64,000 bases of DNA from Streblospio benedicti (lineage: Eukaryota; Annelida; Polychaeta; Spionida; Spionidae): positions 24,130,864-24,194,863 of the forward strand of contig CM032660.1 in the NCBI GenBank assembly GCA_019095985.1, read 5' to 3'. The translations under genes were made by a program, and so were the position numbers. Below, in pieces: positions 12,035 to 47,540 of this stretch. Below the pieces are notes generated by a model that ran no database searches, was not told the DNA's origin, and worked only from the letters and a program-made list of their open reading frames with translations. Position 1 is the first letter of the stretch, and the number at the start of each line of letters is the position of its first letter.

Positions 12035-13769
12035 ACAGATTTGCTTATTAGGTTATTATTTAATGCAATATTATTAATTTGAGGTGAGATACAGTAGTCG
12101 TGTGTGTATTCAATCGTCTGTTGTCAAACAATAATTGATTATGCAATTGTAACTAATTACTACCAAATGCTTTCTGAATGATTGATTATGTCTGTTTGTA
12201 ATTTGTATGGCTCTACAGCTTTGATGTGAAGTTGTAGTACGTTTAGTGCTGGGCTGGTACAGGGCTACAGGCTTAAGGGTTTAAGTCCTCTGAGGCTGTC
12301 ATGTACATGTAGTTCTTACTACACTTAATTTTTAACCAATAGATTACAAATGCATGGTATAAGAAATATGTATAGATAACTTTTTACGCAAAGTGTTTGG
12401 ACAGTGTGTAAAATTACAATTGAAGAACATGAACCGGTGTCCACACAACCTTTATACATCTTTCATAAACGTTACAGAATGTATTTGAAATGTGGCAAAT
12501 TTGCACAATATAAATACAATTAATTTTTATCAAAAAGAAGATATCTGATTTTACTTTTATTTTGATAAGAACATTTTATGAAAATATTTGTTCAGCATAT
12601 TGATCATTTATCATGCTTTTTAAGTCCATACTTTACTCTTCGAAGGTGGTCACCTAAAAGGTATTTTGGAGTAATAGAATAAATTCATTTGAGGCGATTC
12701 TTACTTTTGTTTATAAGGATGTTTACTTGGTAAATGTTTGTGAAAATGTTACTGACAACAAACTTAAAGTCAGTGTAAGGAACGCTTGCGGTTAATGAGT
12801 GTCCTTTTTTAAGTGTTTGCCATTCAGACTGAGATAACAGTCACTATTTTCACACTATGTATTGTAAATCATATGAACATTCCTATGATGTTGCATGTAA
12901 GAATGTGAAGGGAAATTCTGTATATTAGTGGATTTGTGTCATGACTGCTATAGGTATTATTTTACTTTCAATCGAATAAATTTCATATCTACTATTTGTG
13001 ATGTTTTTTGAAGCTTTTTGACCCATGTAACTGTCCACGTGGGTAGCCAAAGAATCAACTTATTTCTACTTGCAAAATGTCTCTAGTCATCGTGATGTGA
13101 GATTTAATTATTGATGTATGTATTTGCATTGACTGTTTTATTTCAGGTATTTGTATCTTAATTTAACATTGAGATATTTCTGTATACTGCTTTTAGTGTT
13201 AATCATTTAACCATTTTGTGTTAGACTTACGGACTCAATTATATTGAATATGACAAACGAATATGTTTTGTATCAAAAAATAACTGTGATTGTTGACATG
13301 TTAATGATATATTTGTTATGTTTTAGTCTTTAAATTTTCAAACAATGATTATCATGATGAATTTTGAAAATAAATTGTTAGAATAAGATATTTTGTTGTT
13401 TTAATTAAACTGATACTTTTAGTAGAGCTCACCCCAGCACTGTGACATTGATTTATCAATGCTAAAGAACTAAGTGATGTGCCACTAGTTTTACTGGGTG
13501 GTAGCGCTTAGGTTCCACAAAAACAATTAGAAAAACAACTTAATAAACTCCAGTTCGCTGTTTGACTGAAGATAAAGATAAAAAAAAATCTGTTTTGAAA
13601 GAAACATGTTACACATAAGTGAAAGTGTCACAACTTTACAATGAAAGTCTTGTCTAGTGTGCAGTTTTATCAAAAATCATCACTAAATGGTTCACTGCCC
13701 ATCACTATATAAATATTGGCGTTCAAGCAACAGTCGCATTTCAGCTGCACACTCCTTTACAAACGTAGC
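12035..13769. other. PLPP6 3' UTR, spacer and ALAD upstream region
   Basis: Poly(A)-signal hexamers occur at 12678, 12975 and 13369, so the PLPP6 transcript may have a long or variable 3' UTR. A copy of a dispersed repeat sits at 13430-13505. No TATA box or other promoter motif could be assigned near the ALAD start. Confidence 0.5.
13430..13505. repeat. Dispersed repeat (CACCCCAG family), copy 1
   Basis: CACCCCAGCACTGTGACATT, then AAGAACTAAGTGATGTGCCA and CTAGTTTTACTGGGTGGT. Related copies are at 39877-39925 and 52399-52462. Class unknown. Confidence 0.6.
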
Positions 13770-22338
<8,569 letters not shown>

Positions 22339-22350
<12 letters not shown>

Positions 22351-22404
22351 TGATATCATCAGCAAAGAGTGATGATATCATTAGCAAAAAGTGATGATGT
22401 CATC
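22339..22404 (+). repeat. Three 22-bp tandem copies spanning the ALAD stop codon
   Basis: Units start at 22339, 22361 and 22383 and differ by two to four bases each. Every unit contains the block that in ALAD encodes Ser-Glu-Lys-stop. The first unit includes the real stop (22348-22350); the other two lie in the 3' UTR. Confidence 0.85.
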
Positions 22405-25217
22405 AGTTCACATTCAAAATGTCTGCATCATCAAATATTACATGATCTTCAAATCTTGATATTATGAACACATTTTGACTTGTCATTTGATTGTAAACAT
22501 TCACTAAAATCTCCAATTGCTTGGATTTCGCTTTGTCTGTCAATGTCGATACAAAAAGTTATACACATTACGCAACCATCCAAGCCCCCAACCCATTTAA
22601 TAGCTCTCCACAAAATTTGGACCGTATCAAAATCGAGACAGTTGAAATTTCAATGGAAACCCACATAGAAAATTCCACCTTTTAAATTGACAATGTCAAA
22701 AAATTAAATTGACAGATTGTTGCTCTAAAAGTCTATGTGTATTTGGATGATCGTTGATGGTACTTGGTGAGAATGTGACTGACCACCAGTGACCAGTTCA
22801 ATGTTCTGTATATTTTCATCATATTGGACTATTTCATCATAGGATCAAGTACAAATACAAAAAGTTCTTGGTGCTGCTCATACAGGATCAAGTGACTCAT
22901 TTGGACATTTTTACTGAATGTTTATACCATGATACCGAAGTCTTTCATACTGTACTACAATCAGGTAGATGTAGAAGCTAATCGCTTGCTTTTTCTAATT
23001 ATTTAACGCTATTTTGTCTTATTTTGTTTCGTTTTAAAAGACAAATATTAATATGAAGTATTGTATTCAGACTTATATGTTATCATGTAGAGTAACATAT
23101 ATTCTAATAATTCACACCCCGTAACTTTGCATTATTGTGTACAAACATTTTTTTTACATAATATTTATAGTCCACTATATGAAGAGGAATAAGTATTCAA
23201 GAGAAGTAGTAAAATGCTCTGTGGATTTTTTCAAGTAAAGTGTATTAATGTGCTTATTTTGATAGTGTTATAGTCAAAGCAATAAAATATAGGAATATGC
23301 TCAACATGAACATTCTTGTTTTTTCATTCTTTTTTGTAACATTGAGCATACATGTACATGTATAACCTGATTCCATGGTTCATGTAGAAAGGACAGCAAT
23401 ATTTGGTTGATGTTCTTTTTCACACACAAATTTTTTACAAATTGCATCATAAAACTTGGCACAGAAAAAATTGTTGGACATTCATGTACTTTGAATATGA
23501 GAAAATCTGTCTAGAGATAATTGCACATTTATATGATAGATATATTTGATGGCAACGTGAGCAAACTTTCAAACACCCTATAACCTATTGTAATGTGTAA
23601 TAATTAAATAATTTTGAAACGTACTGTAGATCTACACAAGTACAGGTAGTTTATTGTCCTTCAGCAGATAACAGGAAACCATAAAAATATATCAAAGTTT
23701 GTATCTTCTTCAAATCATTATAACTAACAATATTTTCTAACACCCTTTTCATTATCTATTTTTCATCAATTTCTAATGTGCGAAAATCATGTCGTCTGAT
23801 CTTGACAATCAGATACAATCCGACGGGAATTCAGGCCGATCTTGTTGAACAACAATAGATAGACAACAATTAGGTGTTAAAATGAAGCACTCAGAAAAAT
23901 GCACAATGGTTTTTGCGCTGAAAGTGTAAAAATCAACGGTTTTGGAACATTCTGTGTAGACAAAGGAAAAATCTCTCCTCCAACTTTTCCAGAAGACAGT
24001 TCTGTTAATTCAGCCACCTTTGAAGATGTAATTTATATTTGGAGAGTAGAGATAATTGCATGCTTTGGAGATACAAATACAATATAAATACAAATACAAG
24101 AAAGTAAAAAATTACAAGTGACTAGAAATGTAACATTAAATACAGTGTAAAATTTTAATATATATCCATTTCAAATGGATTGAAAGTACTACACACATAT
24201 TTTTAAAGATGGTAACAATTTAATTTTTTCCACACAATTACAACAATCAAGAAAAACTAAGATTCTATGACAGAATTTCGTACAATAAATTCACCATCCT
24301 ACACAAGTTGGATTTCAATAGATTTTTCCAATGATAATGTAACAAAATAGTTAACCCAGCTCATGAAAGATTGCACATAAACTTACAAATAATCTTTAAA
24401 ATACCCTGAATACACTGTCTACTACACAAACTCACAGCAATGTCAAAAAGTACAAAATCCATACAATAAAATATAAAATACACTAAATTTGTTAAAAATG
24501 TTTTACAATATCTGAATTATCAGAATATCACAAGAAAAAAGGTGGGTACAGTCATCACAAATTGCAAAAAAAGCTTTTTACTCGAGTATTTATCAATACA
24601 CATATACGTAAATCAAAATTATAAAATATGTTTAACAATGTATATATATACCTGTATATATATTCAATGGAACAATGCCAGATTATATTGAGCGCCATCA
24701 TAAAAGTTTAATCACATCACAAACAGACATGTGCAGCAGTTGTGAATAAGGATTGTACATATCAAGGTGTGGGACAAACAGACCCGTGTACAGTGAGGTG
24801 GCAGCACGGCCACTCACCTGATATGACAATGATTAGGGCCGGCCCTTATAAATCTGTGGACAGATAGATCTTCCAACAAAAACATGCCTTATGACTAGTG
24901 TAAAATGGAAAACAGCAACCTGTGGACATGTAACATGATCACAGTCTATGGTTAATAAATAATAACACGTTTTTGTGTTATTTTGAGATTCTAGCTATAA
25001 ACCGGTAGTTTGAGGCAGCAAAAATGTAAAAATAAGCAGAGAATGCATCACAAAGTAGACAGCCTGGACACACACTAATTGAGGACTAATTTAGTTGCTT
25101 CACAATGTTCTAGTTTTTCGATGGGGTGGGAGAGGATAATTTGATGGAATGCAGTTCAGCGGTCGTGAATCTGAAGAGGAGCTGTCATCGAGGTGTACAT
25201 GTATGTGGGTTCTGTTC
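22351..25217. other. Convergent 3' UTRs of ALAD (+) and the copine-like gene (-)
   Basis: AATAAA on the plus strand at 23281-23286 suits ALAD. TTTATT at 23650-23655 (AATAAA on the minus strand) may serve the copine-like gene, leaving the two mRNAs about 370 bases apart. The rest is AT-rich with no recognisable gene. Confidence 0.5.
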
Positions 25218-28200
25218 TCACACGGCTGTTGTAGTATGTGTAGGGCTATGTTGTGGTGACAGACTGCCGCCGCATGACGAGTCCTGGGACCACTGCTTGT
25301 GGCGGAGTCGTGGGGTCTTCGCCGTGGGGAAGGGGTCGTGGGGGTCACGAGGTGCAGAGGTCATGCTCACGGTGTCCCGGCAATCCTGTGGGAAGGTAGT
25401 ATTTTTCAAAAACTTCTATTACACACCTTTTTTCTATAGAGCAGTGAACATACTCAGTATTAAACATGCATAAATAGCTTAAAAATAAATTATGATACTG
25501 AAACGAAAGTCAGTGTTGATTGTGAAGATGATTTGGAAGATCGTGGAATCGAACTCACGACCTCCCGGCTATGATTCAGACCGGTCTTATATGTCATAGT
25601 CGGGTGCGCTACCATTACGCCAATCCTCCATGACAAAGGACACACACTTCAACTTCTTGATACACAAGTACCCTGTTGTATTCCATTCAAGTCAATGAAC
25701 TCAAAGGAAAATACTGCACATTAACATCTACTGGCCGCCCCCATTATTATTTCACGGTAATCTGCATTTGCATTATTTCAAAATAGCTATCCACTGGTTA
25801 ATGCATCTACCGGTATTTGTAACGGAAAAATTATGCTAAGTCCAGACACGTCACAAACAAAATATACTGGGTTATAATACTTGCCATTTACAGATGAATG
25901 TTCACTGTGACTGGAAGTTCCATCAGTTAGCCTTCTGATTGGCTAAAGTCGTGCAATGACTTCCAGCATAAATGGGGGCTTTGAATGACAGATTACCATA
26001 ATATTCATTAACTTGTGAATTGAAAAATAAGCCCGAAATGTATAACAATGGCCAGATTTTTCTTTAAAATTCCCAAAGTCTAAAGCCATATCTGGCAGTT
26101 ACCTCTATATAGCCTAGGTCAACAATTTTCTTGTACTGGTCTGGGATTTCCATGAGCGCCTGGAGGGCAAAGGCTGTGTCCGGATTCTTGGACTTGAACG
26201 TCGCCTTGTGGTAGTCAACAAACCTGAGAACAGACACACGGTACGTAGTAGGACACATTTCGATTTAGAACATGTTGCTACAAACTGCTATTTATACAGT
26301 AAAAACATTTAAGGCACAGACTTCAGCATGATTGTAATGCACGGTGCCGACATTAGAGCCAAAATAGCACCGCATGACCTGACTTGATTTAGTATTGCGA
26401 GGTGCTCACCTGAAGTTGTCGAATCTCCGCGCTGGGATGCGGCTATCAAAGTCTTCCATAACGTCCCACGGCCCGTCCCCCACCCCCACCACCACGATAC
26501 TGAGGGCCACCTCTGACGCAGCAACGATTGCGCGCAGTGTCGGCTCCTCCTCAGAAACTTGCCCGTCAGCTGATAAAGAGTACGTGGAAGAGATGATGGA
26601 CATTAAGATGATGAATTTCAATTGTGTCTATACAAATTTCATACATGTATGTATATTGTCATAGCAACTCTGTAGGCACAATGCAACCATGTCTAAAATA
26701 TTATGTATAGAAATGCATCCGAGGGGTCTAACATTATAGATTGCACTTTAATATTCATCCACACCCAACTTTTGTCGCAAAATAACTTCATTTAACCAAA
26801 ACGGATTTATATAAATGTAACGGGCAAAACTGGTGGGACCAACTTTAGTAGATAGATACCTATAATGACGAGGATGTGGTACTTGTTCGTCTGCTTAACG
26901 ATCTCGATGGCACGGTAAATGATCGGGGCGAAACTGGTGGGACCGCTCAATGTGATACCTGCAAATTAGATCTTTGGTTTCACAACTTTATACTTTACAC
27001 TGCCTTTACCAGTCCATGTATCATATCTAGCCGTGAAAGAAACTGACAGATTATCGTTAAAGTAAAACCTATGCTTCGCAATGTTGCAAAAGAGCAATAT
27101 CACATTATTATTGAGCTTCAGGCTGCAGAACATTTTGGTAGTGGAGAATCATTTTTTTTTCAATTCAGTGGTAATGAGCCTCTTTATCATTTCAACATGG
27201 TACATGCTTGAAAATGACACATAAAAAAGAACAAACATAAACAACAAGTAGCAGATTGTGCATGATATTCTGGCCACACGTACCTTTGACGACGTCGTTG
27301 TATCTGTCCAGGACCTCCTGGAAGCCTCGGCAGGCAGGCGCGTGGTCATCCCCAGTCAGCGGGAAGATGTCCACGTCCCGCGTTGTGCTGTCACCGAAAC
27401 CGAATGCCGGGATCAACTGGTCCTCGTCAAATGGAGCCAGAGTCTGGCCCACGATCCAGATCACCTACAGCACAAGGTGGTGCATCATCGGTCTAATGTT
27501 CGAATACCAGTCCTGCATTGTCAATCTTCCAGAAGTTTGCTATTATTTCCGGGACAGCGGAAGAAAAAAAAAATGGGCTTATAAAGTAGATAAAATCAAT
27601 TTCCCTTCAAAATAATTGACACAATGACTCAGACAGACTTTTCTGTGTTGGTGAGGGGTGGGTACAGGTTGTAGACCCTGTACCTTTTGATAAGGGTTGT
27701 AAACTGTACCTTTTGATAAGGGTTGTAGACCCTGTGTGCCATGATCTTGTGCAGACAGTTCTGGTTGAAGGTTTTGCGTCCCTGCCATTCATTGCTTGCT
27801 GTAAAGTCAATGCCGATGATGAGGTTGGAGCGACGCAATCCTGCCGCCTTACACGCACCAGACACTTCCTGCATGAACAACAACTAACATATCAATCAAT
27901 TCAATCAATCAAATCCTATCGATCAAAGTTTCTTTGAGCCAAATATTTGAGTAGGCTGATTGGCAACAGTCCGAAGCACAGTGGAGACTGTGCTGGGCAA
28001 ACAAGTTAATCAATCAAATCCTATTGAACGCCTTCGTTTCCCAAAGGGGTGGAACGGGTGATGTTTTAGCCCAGATGTACCAGTAGTTGCCATGGTCAAT
28101 GGTTCGTTATGTTCCACAACTACAGGTCTTTCTGCTAAAAAAGCAACGGAATAAGCTGGAATTGCTACAAATAAAGAACAAAATTGAATTCTAATAGATT

Positions 28201-29173
28201 GTTAGTTGTAAACATTGACATTAAAAGAATACAATGTATATTATGACAGCAGAAATGGGTACAAACCCAGCTCTAGACACAAATTTCTTCCACCCAAATG
28301 TTATTCCGTGACTTACACCTTTAACGATTAAGACATTTTGCGGTAATGGGAACAGCATGTCAGACATAAAGGGTGCATAAGGTTATGTTTCATAGAATAA
28401 GGTAGGCAGTAAATTGGTGACTGACCTCAAACGTGCTGAAGTGTTCTGTGAATGCCTCGGTCTCACTGTGCTTGTCCATGCTGAGGCCAAGGACAGCGAA
28501 CAGACTGGAGAAGCGGCTTGCGCCGGCGCCGCTGCGTTGACACATACGCCGAGCTGGCCGCGACGACGTATAGCTAGCATCACAAGCATCTTCTTCCTAA
28601 AAGATACAAAGTTTTTATTTTGAATGTGCATTCATGTTAAATAGCAAGTTATTATAGAGTACATATTACAAAATATATACACATCACAGATTACTAAGTA
28701 TTTAAAAATGAAACAATTTCTTTTCCCAATCAGATATTAATATACAGTTGCCATGTTTGGGTGTTCGACTACCGAAAACTATAACGCTAGCATCTATATT
28801 TGCGTCTACCATGTATTGGTCAAAACCAAACAAAAAGTTGATAGTAAAATATATTAAGTAATGCACTAGTGCCCATGTTCAAAATCAAAACCAAGAGTTG
28901 ATGTTAAAATATATACTAAGTAATGCACTGGTGCGCATGTTCAAAATTACATTAAACAGATTTAGACAGAATGAACAAGAGTCTTGAAAGTTTTCAAACT
29001 CTTTACTGATGTCACAAACAACAAACAATAAGATATACCTTTTCCACTTTTGGTTCATACGTGGCGAAGAGAAAAAGCCCGACACAGACGGCGATGACGT
29101 ACAGAAGCAGGTTCCAGACTCCACCGCCAGAGGGAGCCATGGCTAAGGCAGGATCCATGTCCATCATAATCAT
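25218..29173 (-). CDS. Membrane-anchored copine/VWA-domain protein without C2 domains
   Basis: Exons in transcription order: 29039-29173, 28426-28596, 27710-27868, 27284-27464, 26860-26958, 26410-26569, 26103-26223 and 25218-25385. They join in phase into 397 residues. Residues 1-45 hold one transmembrane helix (about 19-38, [17 protein letters not shown]). Residues about 100-340 form a copine (VWA-like) domain: [15 protein letters not shown] with a DxTxS metal-site motif, [45 protein letters not shown] and ALMEIPDQY. These lines match copines and RGLG-type proteins best. The usual N-terminal C2 pair of copines and the RING of RGLG ligases are both absent. The last exon is a Ser/Thr/Pro-rich tail. 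The start is the first ATG after a possible 5' UTR acceptor (TTTTCAAG). Function unknown; Ca2+/Mg2+-dependent protein binding at a membrane is inferred. Confidence 0.85.
25535..25629 (-). repeat. tRNA-like element with expanded anticodon arm
   Basis: On the minus strand GGAGGAT pairs with ATCTTCC as a 7-bp acceptor stem, a GCGT/GCGC D arm follows, and GAGTTCGATTCC is a good B box. The anticodon arm is 41 bases and forms its own hairpin (CCCG..CTATGA..TCATAG..CGGG). The T stem needs a bulged A. It is most likely a tRNA pseudogene or SINE head; an intron-bearing tRNA is possible but less likely. Confidence 0.5.
27668..27740. repeat. Tandem duplication carrying the exon 3 splice donor of the copine-like gene
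   Basis: Units 27668-27695 (28 bases) and 27696-27721 (26 bases), followed by a partial third unit inside exon 3, share GTACCTTTTGATAAGGGTTG. Each of the two full units carries the minus-strand donor AAAAG|GTACAG. Only the donor at 27710 keeps the frame into exon 4. Confidence 0.8.
27920..28008. repeat. 89-bp insert flanked by 17-bp direct repeats
   Basis: AATCAATCAAATCCTAT occurs at 27903-27919 and again at 28009-28025. This looks like a target duplication around a short retroposed or excised piece in a copine-gene intron. The insert itself is unrecognised. Confidence 0.4.
28821..28947. repeat. Two tandem copies of a ~64-bp unit in copine-gene intron 1
   Basis: 28821-28884 and 28885-28947 both read CAAAACCAA, then AGTTGAT, then TAAGTAATGCACT and GTTCAAAAT, with roughly ten differences. 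Confidence 0.75.
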
Positions 29174-29816
29174 CTTGAAAATACAAACTTTGAAATTGGA
29201 TCATCAAAAAATGGACTTCTAAATGTACAATCCACACATACACACACATCATATTCATACTGAGCTTCAGTCTGAACATTACTTACAACAAATGTAAAAA
29301 CAGCAGACAACAGAACCCTACTGCAGTACATACATGTATGATCTAAAACCAGTTACCAGGAATGCAACTCTCTTAATCTATCACTATTATGGCAACAAAC
29401 ACTTAAATCATAATGCATTGACAATATTGTAACTTTGAAAGCTTGATATGCAAAATGCTATCAAATATTAAAATAAAAAAAATGAAAAAAGAGACATATT
29501 GTTTGCTCGAGCTCCCATTGTAGGACAGTGACCATTATCCATTCATTGACTCTGCCATCGATCTACAGTCACCTTATGAATTATATGGTCAGGTCTAAAT
29601 AGAAACCTTTGCCGACTTCACATTACATGGAAGATAGTGGGGTTTGTTTTGTTTTGTTTGTGGGCCACGTGTCTTTTAACATGACCCACCAGACAGTGGT
29701 TTGTTAACCAATTGAGCTTCGGGATTGAGATATATCACACTAGTTTTTGTAAATAGATTCATTTGATTTCTTTTTTATATAGATTGATTAACTAATTTTG
29801 CAAAAGTCCATTTATC

Positions 29817-31080
29817 TGGATTATGCCAAAGCCTTTGATACGGTACCACACCAACGCCTCATACGTCAAGTCTCCAGTTTTGGCATAAAGGACAAGGCTT
29901 TAGCATGGATTGAATCATTCCTGACAGGCCGACGACAACATGAATGACGCCACCTCATCCTGGAGCCCAGTAGATAGTGGAGTGCCACAAGGATCAGTTC
30001 TAGGGCCTACACTCTTCACTCTCTTTGTATCAGATATACCTGCTGCGGTGGAAAGTGTAATATCAATGTTTGCGAACAACACCAAGCTCTTTACTGCCAT
30101 ATCGAACACCAACTCAGTCGAGACGCTAGGCGAGGGCCTTCGTAGACTCAAAGACTGGTCAAATCTAATACAAATGCGATTCCATCCTCAAAAGTGCACC
30201 TCAGAACAGCAAATCCATCTTCGACCTACAGTATGTCGACATCCGACGGAACACAGCATGAATTGGAGTCAGTGACAACGGAAAAGGATCTAGGAGTCAC
30301 CATAGACAATAAGTTACAATTCTCTGACCATGTAAGACAAATTGTGAATAAAGCCAACAGAGTACTGGGATGCCTGAAACACACCTTCAAGTTTATGACC
30401 TGTGAAACTATGCTTCTTCTCTACAAATCACTTGTCAGGCCTTTATTAGAATTCGCCTAATGTGTCTGGTCACCTTACCTCAAGAGCGATAAGGACTTGT
30501 TAGAGAATGTACAGCGACGGGGCACCAGAATGGTTCCAGAATTGAAAAAGCTTTCATACTCTGAGCGACTCCAAAGTCTGAAACTGCCAACCCTAATCTT
30601 CCGAAGAAAATGTGCTGACATCATTCCAACCTACAAGATTCTTTCTGGCAAGGACACATTGAATATGGACCCTAGGTGCTCCAAGTGTATCAACAAATTC
30701 ATGTTCCAGAGTACACTTAGTCATAACACCAGAGGACATGACCTAAAAATACAAAAACCTGAAGCAACTGGTGTTCGCCACAGATTCTTAGCGACTAGAG
30801 TGGTCGATGACTGGAACCACTTGTCCAGTGAAACAGTCCATGCCAAAACCATAAACCAGTTCAAGGCTGGTCTCGCGAGAGATTGGTCAGACCACCCAGA
30901 CCTATACGAGTACCGATTCTCCTAGTAGCAACTCGGGAGAAAACCGACTGGTAAACAATCTCCAGAACAGTGTTAAACACACGTACAGTATTGAGCACTG
31001 AAGATAAAGATCCTACCTCTGCCGGTCTCAATACTCATTTATGGGTAACTACTGACTGTGTACGAGGTGAATACGAGGTG
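29817..31080 (+). mobile_element. 5'-truncated non-LTR retrotransposon (CR1/Jockey-like LINE), dead
   Basis: Starts inside the reverse transcriptase domain at LDYAKAFDTVPHQRLIRQ, then SGVPQGSVLGPTLF, and continues through the thumb and the C-terminal part (SVTTEKDLGVTIDNKLQFS, ENVQRRGTRMV, VVDDWNHLSSETVHAKTI) to a stop at 30925. A 3' UTR follows, ending near a GAGGTGAATAC-type duplication. The catalytic FADD motif reads FANN. The frame is broken near 29938, where bases are missing between GRRQ and NDATSS. It is further broken by a shift around 30205 and a stop at 30458-30460. It lies between the divergent copine-like and MAPKAPK5 genes. The clade was not resolved. Confidence 0.85.
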
Positions 31081-31082
31081 AA

Positions 31083-31199
31083 TTAACTTACTGTCTTAAT
31101 ATTTTCGAACATTTGTCATGCACTGCCACCTGGTGACAGAGAGAAGTCTCAGACAATGGACATGGGGAAATGTCTGAAAATATTAAGACCATAAGTTAA
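31083..31199. mobile_element. 117-bp MITE-like element with 32-bp inverted ends
   Basis: TTAACTTACTGTCTTAATAT at the left pairs with the inverse at the right (31168-31199) with about four mismatches. TTAA at both edges may be part of the repeat or a target site. It lies directly after the LINE 3' end. Confidence 0.6.
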
Positions 31200-32701
31200 A
31201 ATGGATTCTTGTAAAATTAGTCTATCAGTCTACAAACTAGTTCTGTGTTCAAATTTATTAGATGAGTTCTTTTGCATGCAGTGGGGCGACTACGCTATAC
31301 AGAACATGCCTTTTAACGAGGTTTGTGAACCTTAGACTTGGTGTCGCCACCGTCTTATATGATATACTCGAGCACAATGGTGACACCCTGTATGGAATCG
31401 ACAATTTAACGGGCAGAAGTATAACTTAACCGTTTTGCACCACTCAGTAGTAACGCATTGTGCAGCTGCAGGACACAAAATAATCAAAATAGAGACAAGT
31501 GGCAGCTGATTTTTGCCCGCGATGTTTGGATTCAAAAGATCAATATATCCAATGGGCGGGCTACATTTTGGGAGTTACTAATATTAACAAAATTAAGGTC
31601 CATTTCATACCTTGCATATTACACTAACAAGACTGCACATAACCTAACGTATTCAGCTTTGCTATTTTTATCGCAATGCTTCAACTAGCCCTGGGGCCGC
31701 CGAGCTTGCTCATGCCTTTCGAGACCAAATACATTTGGTTAGACTACATATTGAATGAATCGAAGACACTGCTGCCTTGTGCATTAATTGTCTTTTACCT
31801 CGTATGAGAAAAATAAAATTTGTGAGATTTATACGCTTTTGAGAAAAATAAATTTGCAAGCTTTTATATTTGCAACATGTTGCAATATAATGGTCAACAA
31901 TTAAGTTTGATTAAACCATACCCGACAATCCTACCCTACATTTCGATAAATCTCCATATAAGACTAGCTAGCTGCTTTAATGCCGAATGTATTTGGTTAG
32001 ATTAAACCTACAGGTTTGGAATAAATCACTGAAATGTGAAAATACCAGCTAGTAGATCAAGGTATCTTAACCCATCAGTATTGGCTACAAGTCCGATAAA
32101 TCTTCATTCATACCTGTCTTTGCCTAATCTATTTGGATACTTCGCAGGGGTAGGTGGTCCTCCCCCGGGGACCTCCCCTCCCCTGGCAGAGCCAGAGATG
32201 TATGAAGCATAAGAACTAATTTTGGGATTTTAATTTACTAGTAGACAAACAGAATCTGTGTGTCATATGGCCTCTTTACCATAAGTATGCTAGAAATCTT
32301 TTGTTTTTACCGTACGATTATTTACATACCGAAATAGTCAAAGAGACAGTGAAATAAACCTCAGAATATCAAAAAATATAGAGATAATTATATTCATGTT
32401 TACATTTTTATGACCTTGACCTGTCAAAGCACCTGCCAATATAAAGCATATCGTGGAGACTTGACAGACTAATTTTGACAGCTATAATGGACTCTTCTGA
32501 GCGAAGGTGGTAAAGCTTTAATAGATTTGATATAATTCAGAAAATGTTCGCGTTGTCGTAGATGTTATCTTACAAACTAATACATTTATCTATACATTCT
32601 TTATCAGCAATGAATGGTCTCATCTTTTGCACTTAGCTATCAAATATTATTTGTTACATATATTCTTATCTACCTGTTCAGAAAGACTCGATTATCTCAA
32701 A
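31200..32701. other. Upstream region of MAPKAPK5
   Basis: Apart from the repeat copy at 31921-32000 I see no gene. A short frame ATG GAC TCT TCT GAG CGA AGG TGG TAA at 32487-32513 would be an eight-codon upstream ORF if the transcript starts before it. Confidence 0.4.
31921..32000. repeat. Dispersed ~80-bp repeat, copy A
   Basis: Shares CCTACATTTCGATAAATCT and GCCGAATGTATTTGGTTAG with 55775-55851, at roughly 85 percent identity. Partial echoes occur at 31725-31745 and 57240-57265. No coding content or terminal repeats were seen. Confidence 0.65.
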
Positions 32702-47233
<14,532 letters not shown>

Positions 47234-47381
47234 ATGCAGGATCGTCTAGGACAGTAGGATATGTGCAAGATCGTGTATTGTGAAGTCAAAGTACACGTAG
47301 TAAGTTGGGGATTAGTAAACTGACTGGCCGAGGCGTTGTTTGGGGTCATGACCTTAAGATGTAAACGCTGCTCGGTTTTAT

Positions 47382-47540
47382 GGTTATACCACAGGAGCAA
47401 TTTATAGAGATATGTAGACGTTTTACTGATGTGCAATCAAACCAGAACCGTAGAGGTTCTGAGAACCTCTACGGTTCTGGTTTGATAGAACATCAGTAAA
47501 CAGCAACATATCTTTATAAATTGCTTCTGTGGTTATATCC
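47382..47540. repeat. Near-loopless hairpin with 79-base arms in the MAPKAPK5 3' UTR
   Basis: The centre is a single G (47461) between AGGTTCT and AGAACCT. The inner 25 bases of each arm (ATCAAACCAGAACCGTAGAG side) are perfect; the outer parts pair with scattered mismatches out to GGTTATACCACAG / CTGTGGTTATATCC. It begins 149 bases after the stop and so should be transcribed as one long double-stranded stem. Confidence 0.85.

Noticed and set aside
25755-26005. Inverted-repeat element around GGTAATCTG
   Set aside because: Only about 15 bases pair and the flanks disagree; too weak to call.
47382-47540. microRNA precursor
   Set aside because: Arms are too long and there is no terminal loop; more like a MITE or snapback repeat.
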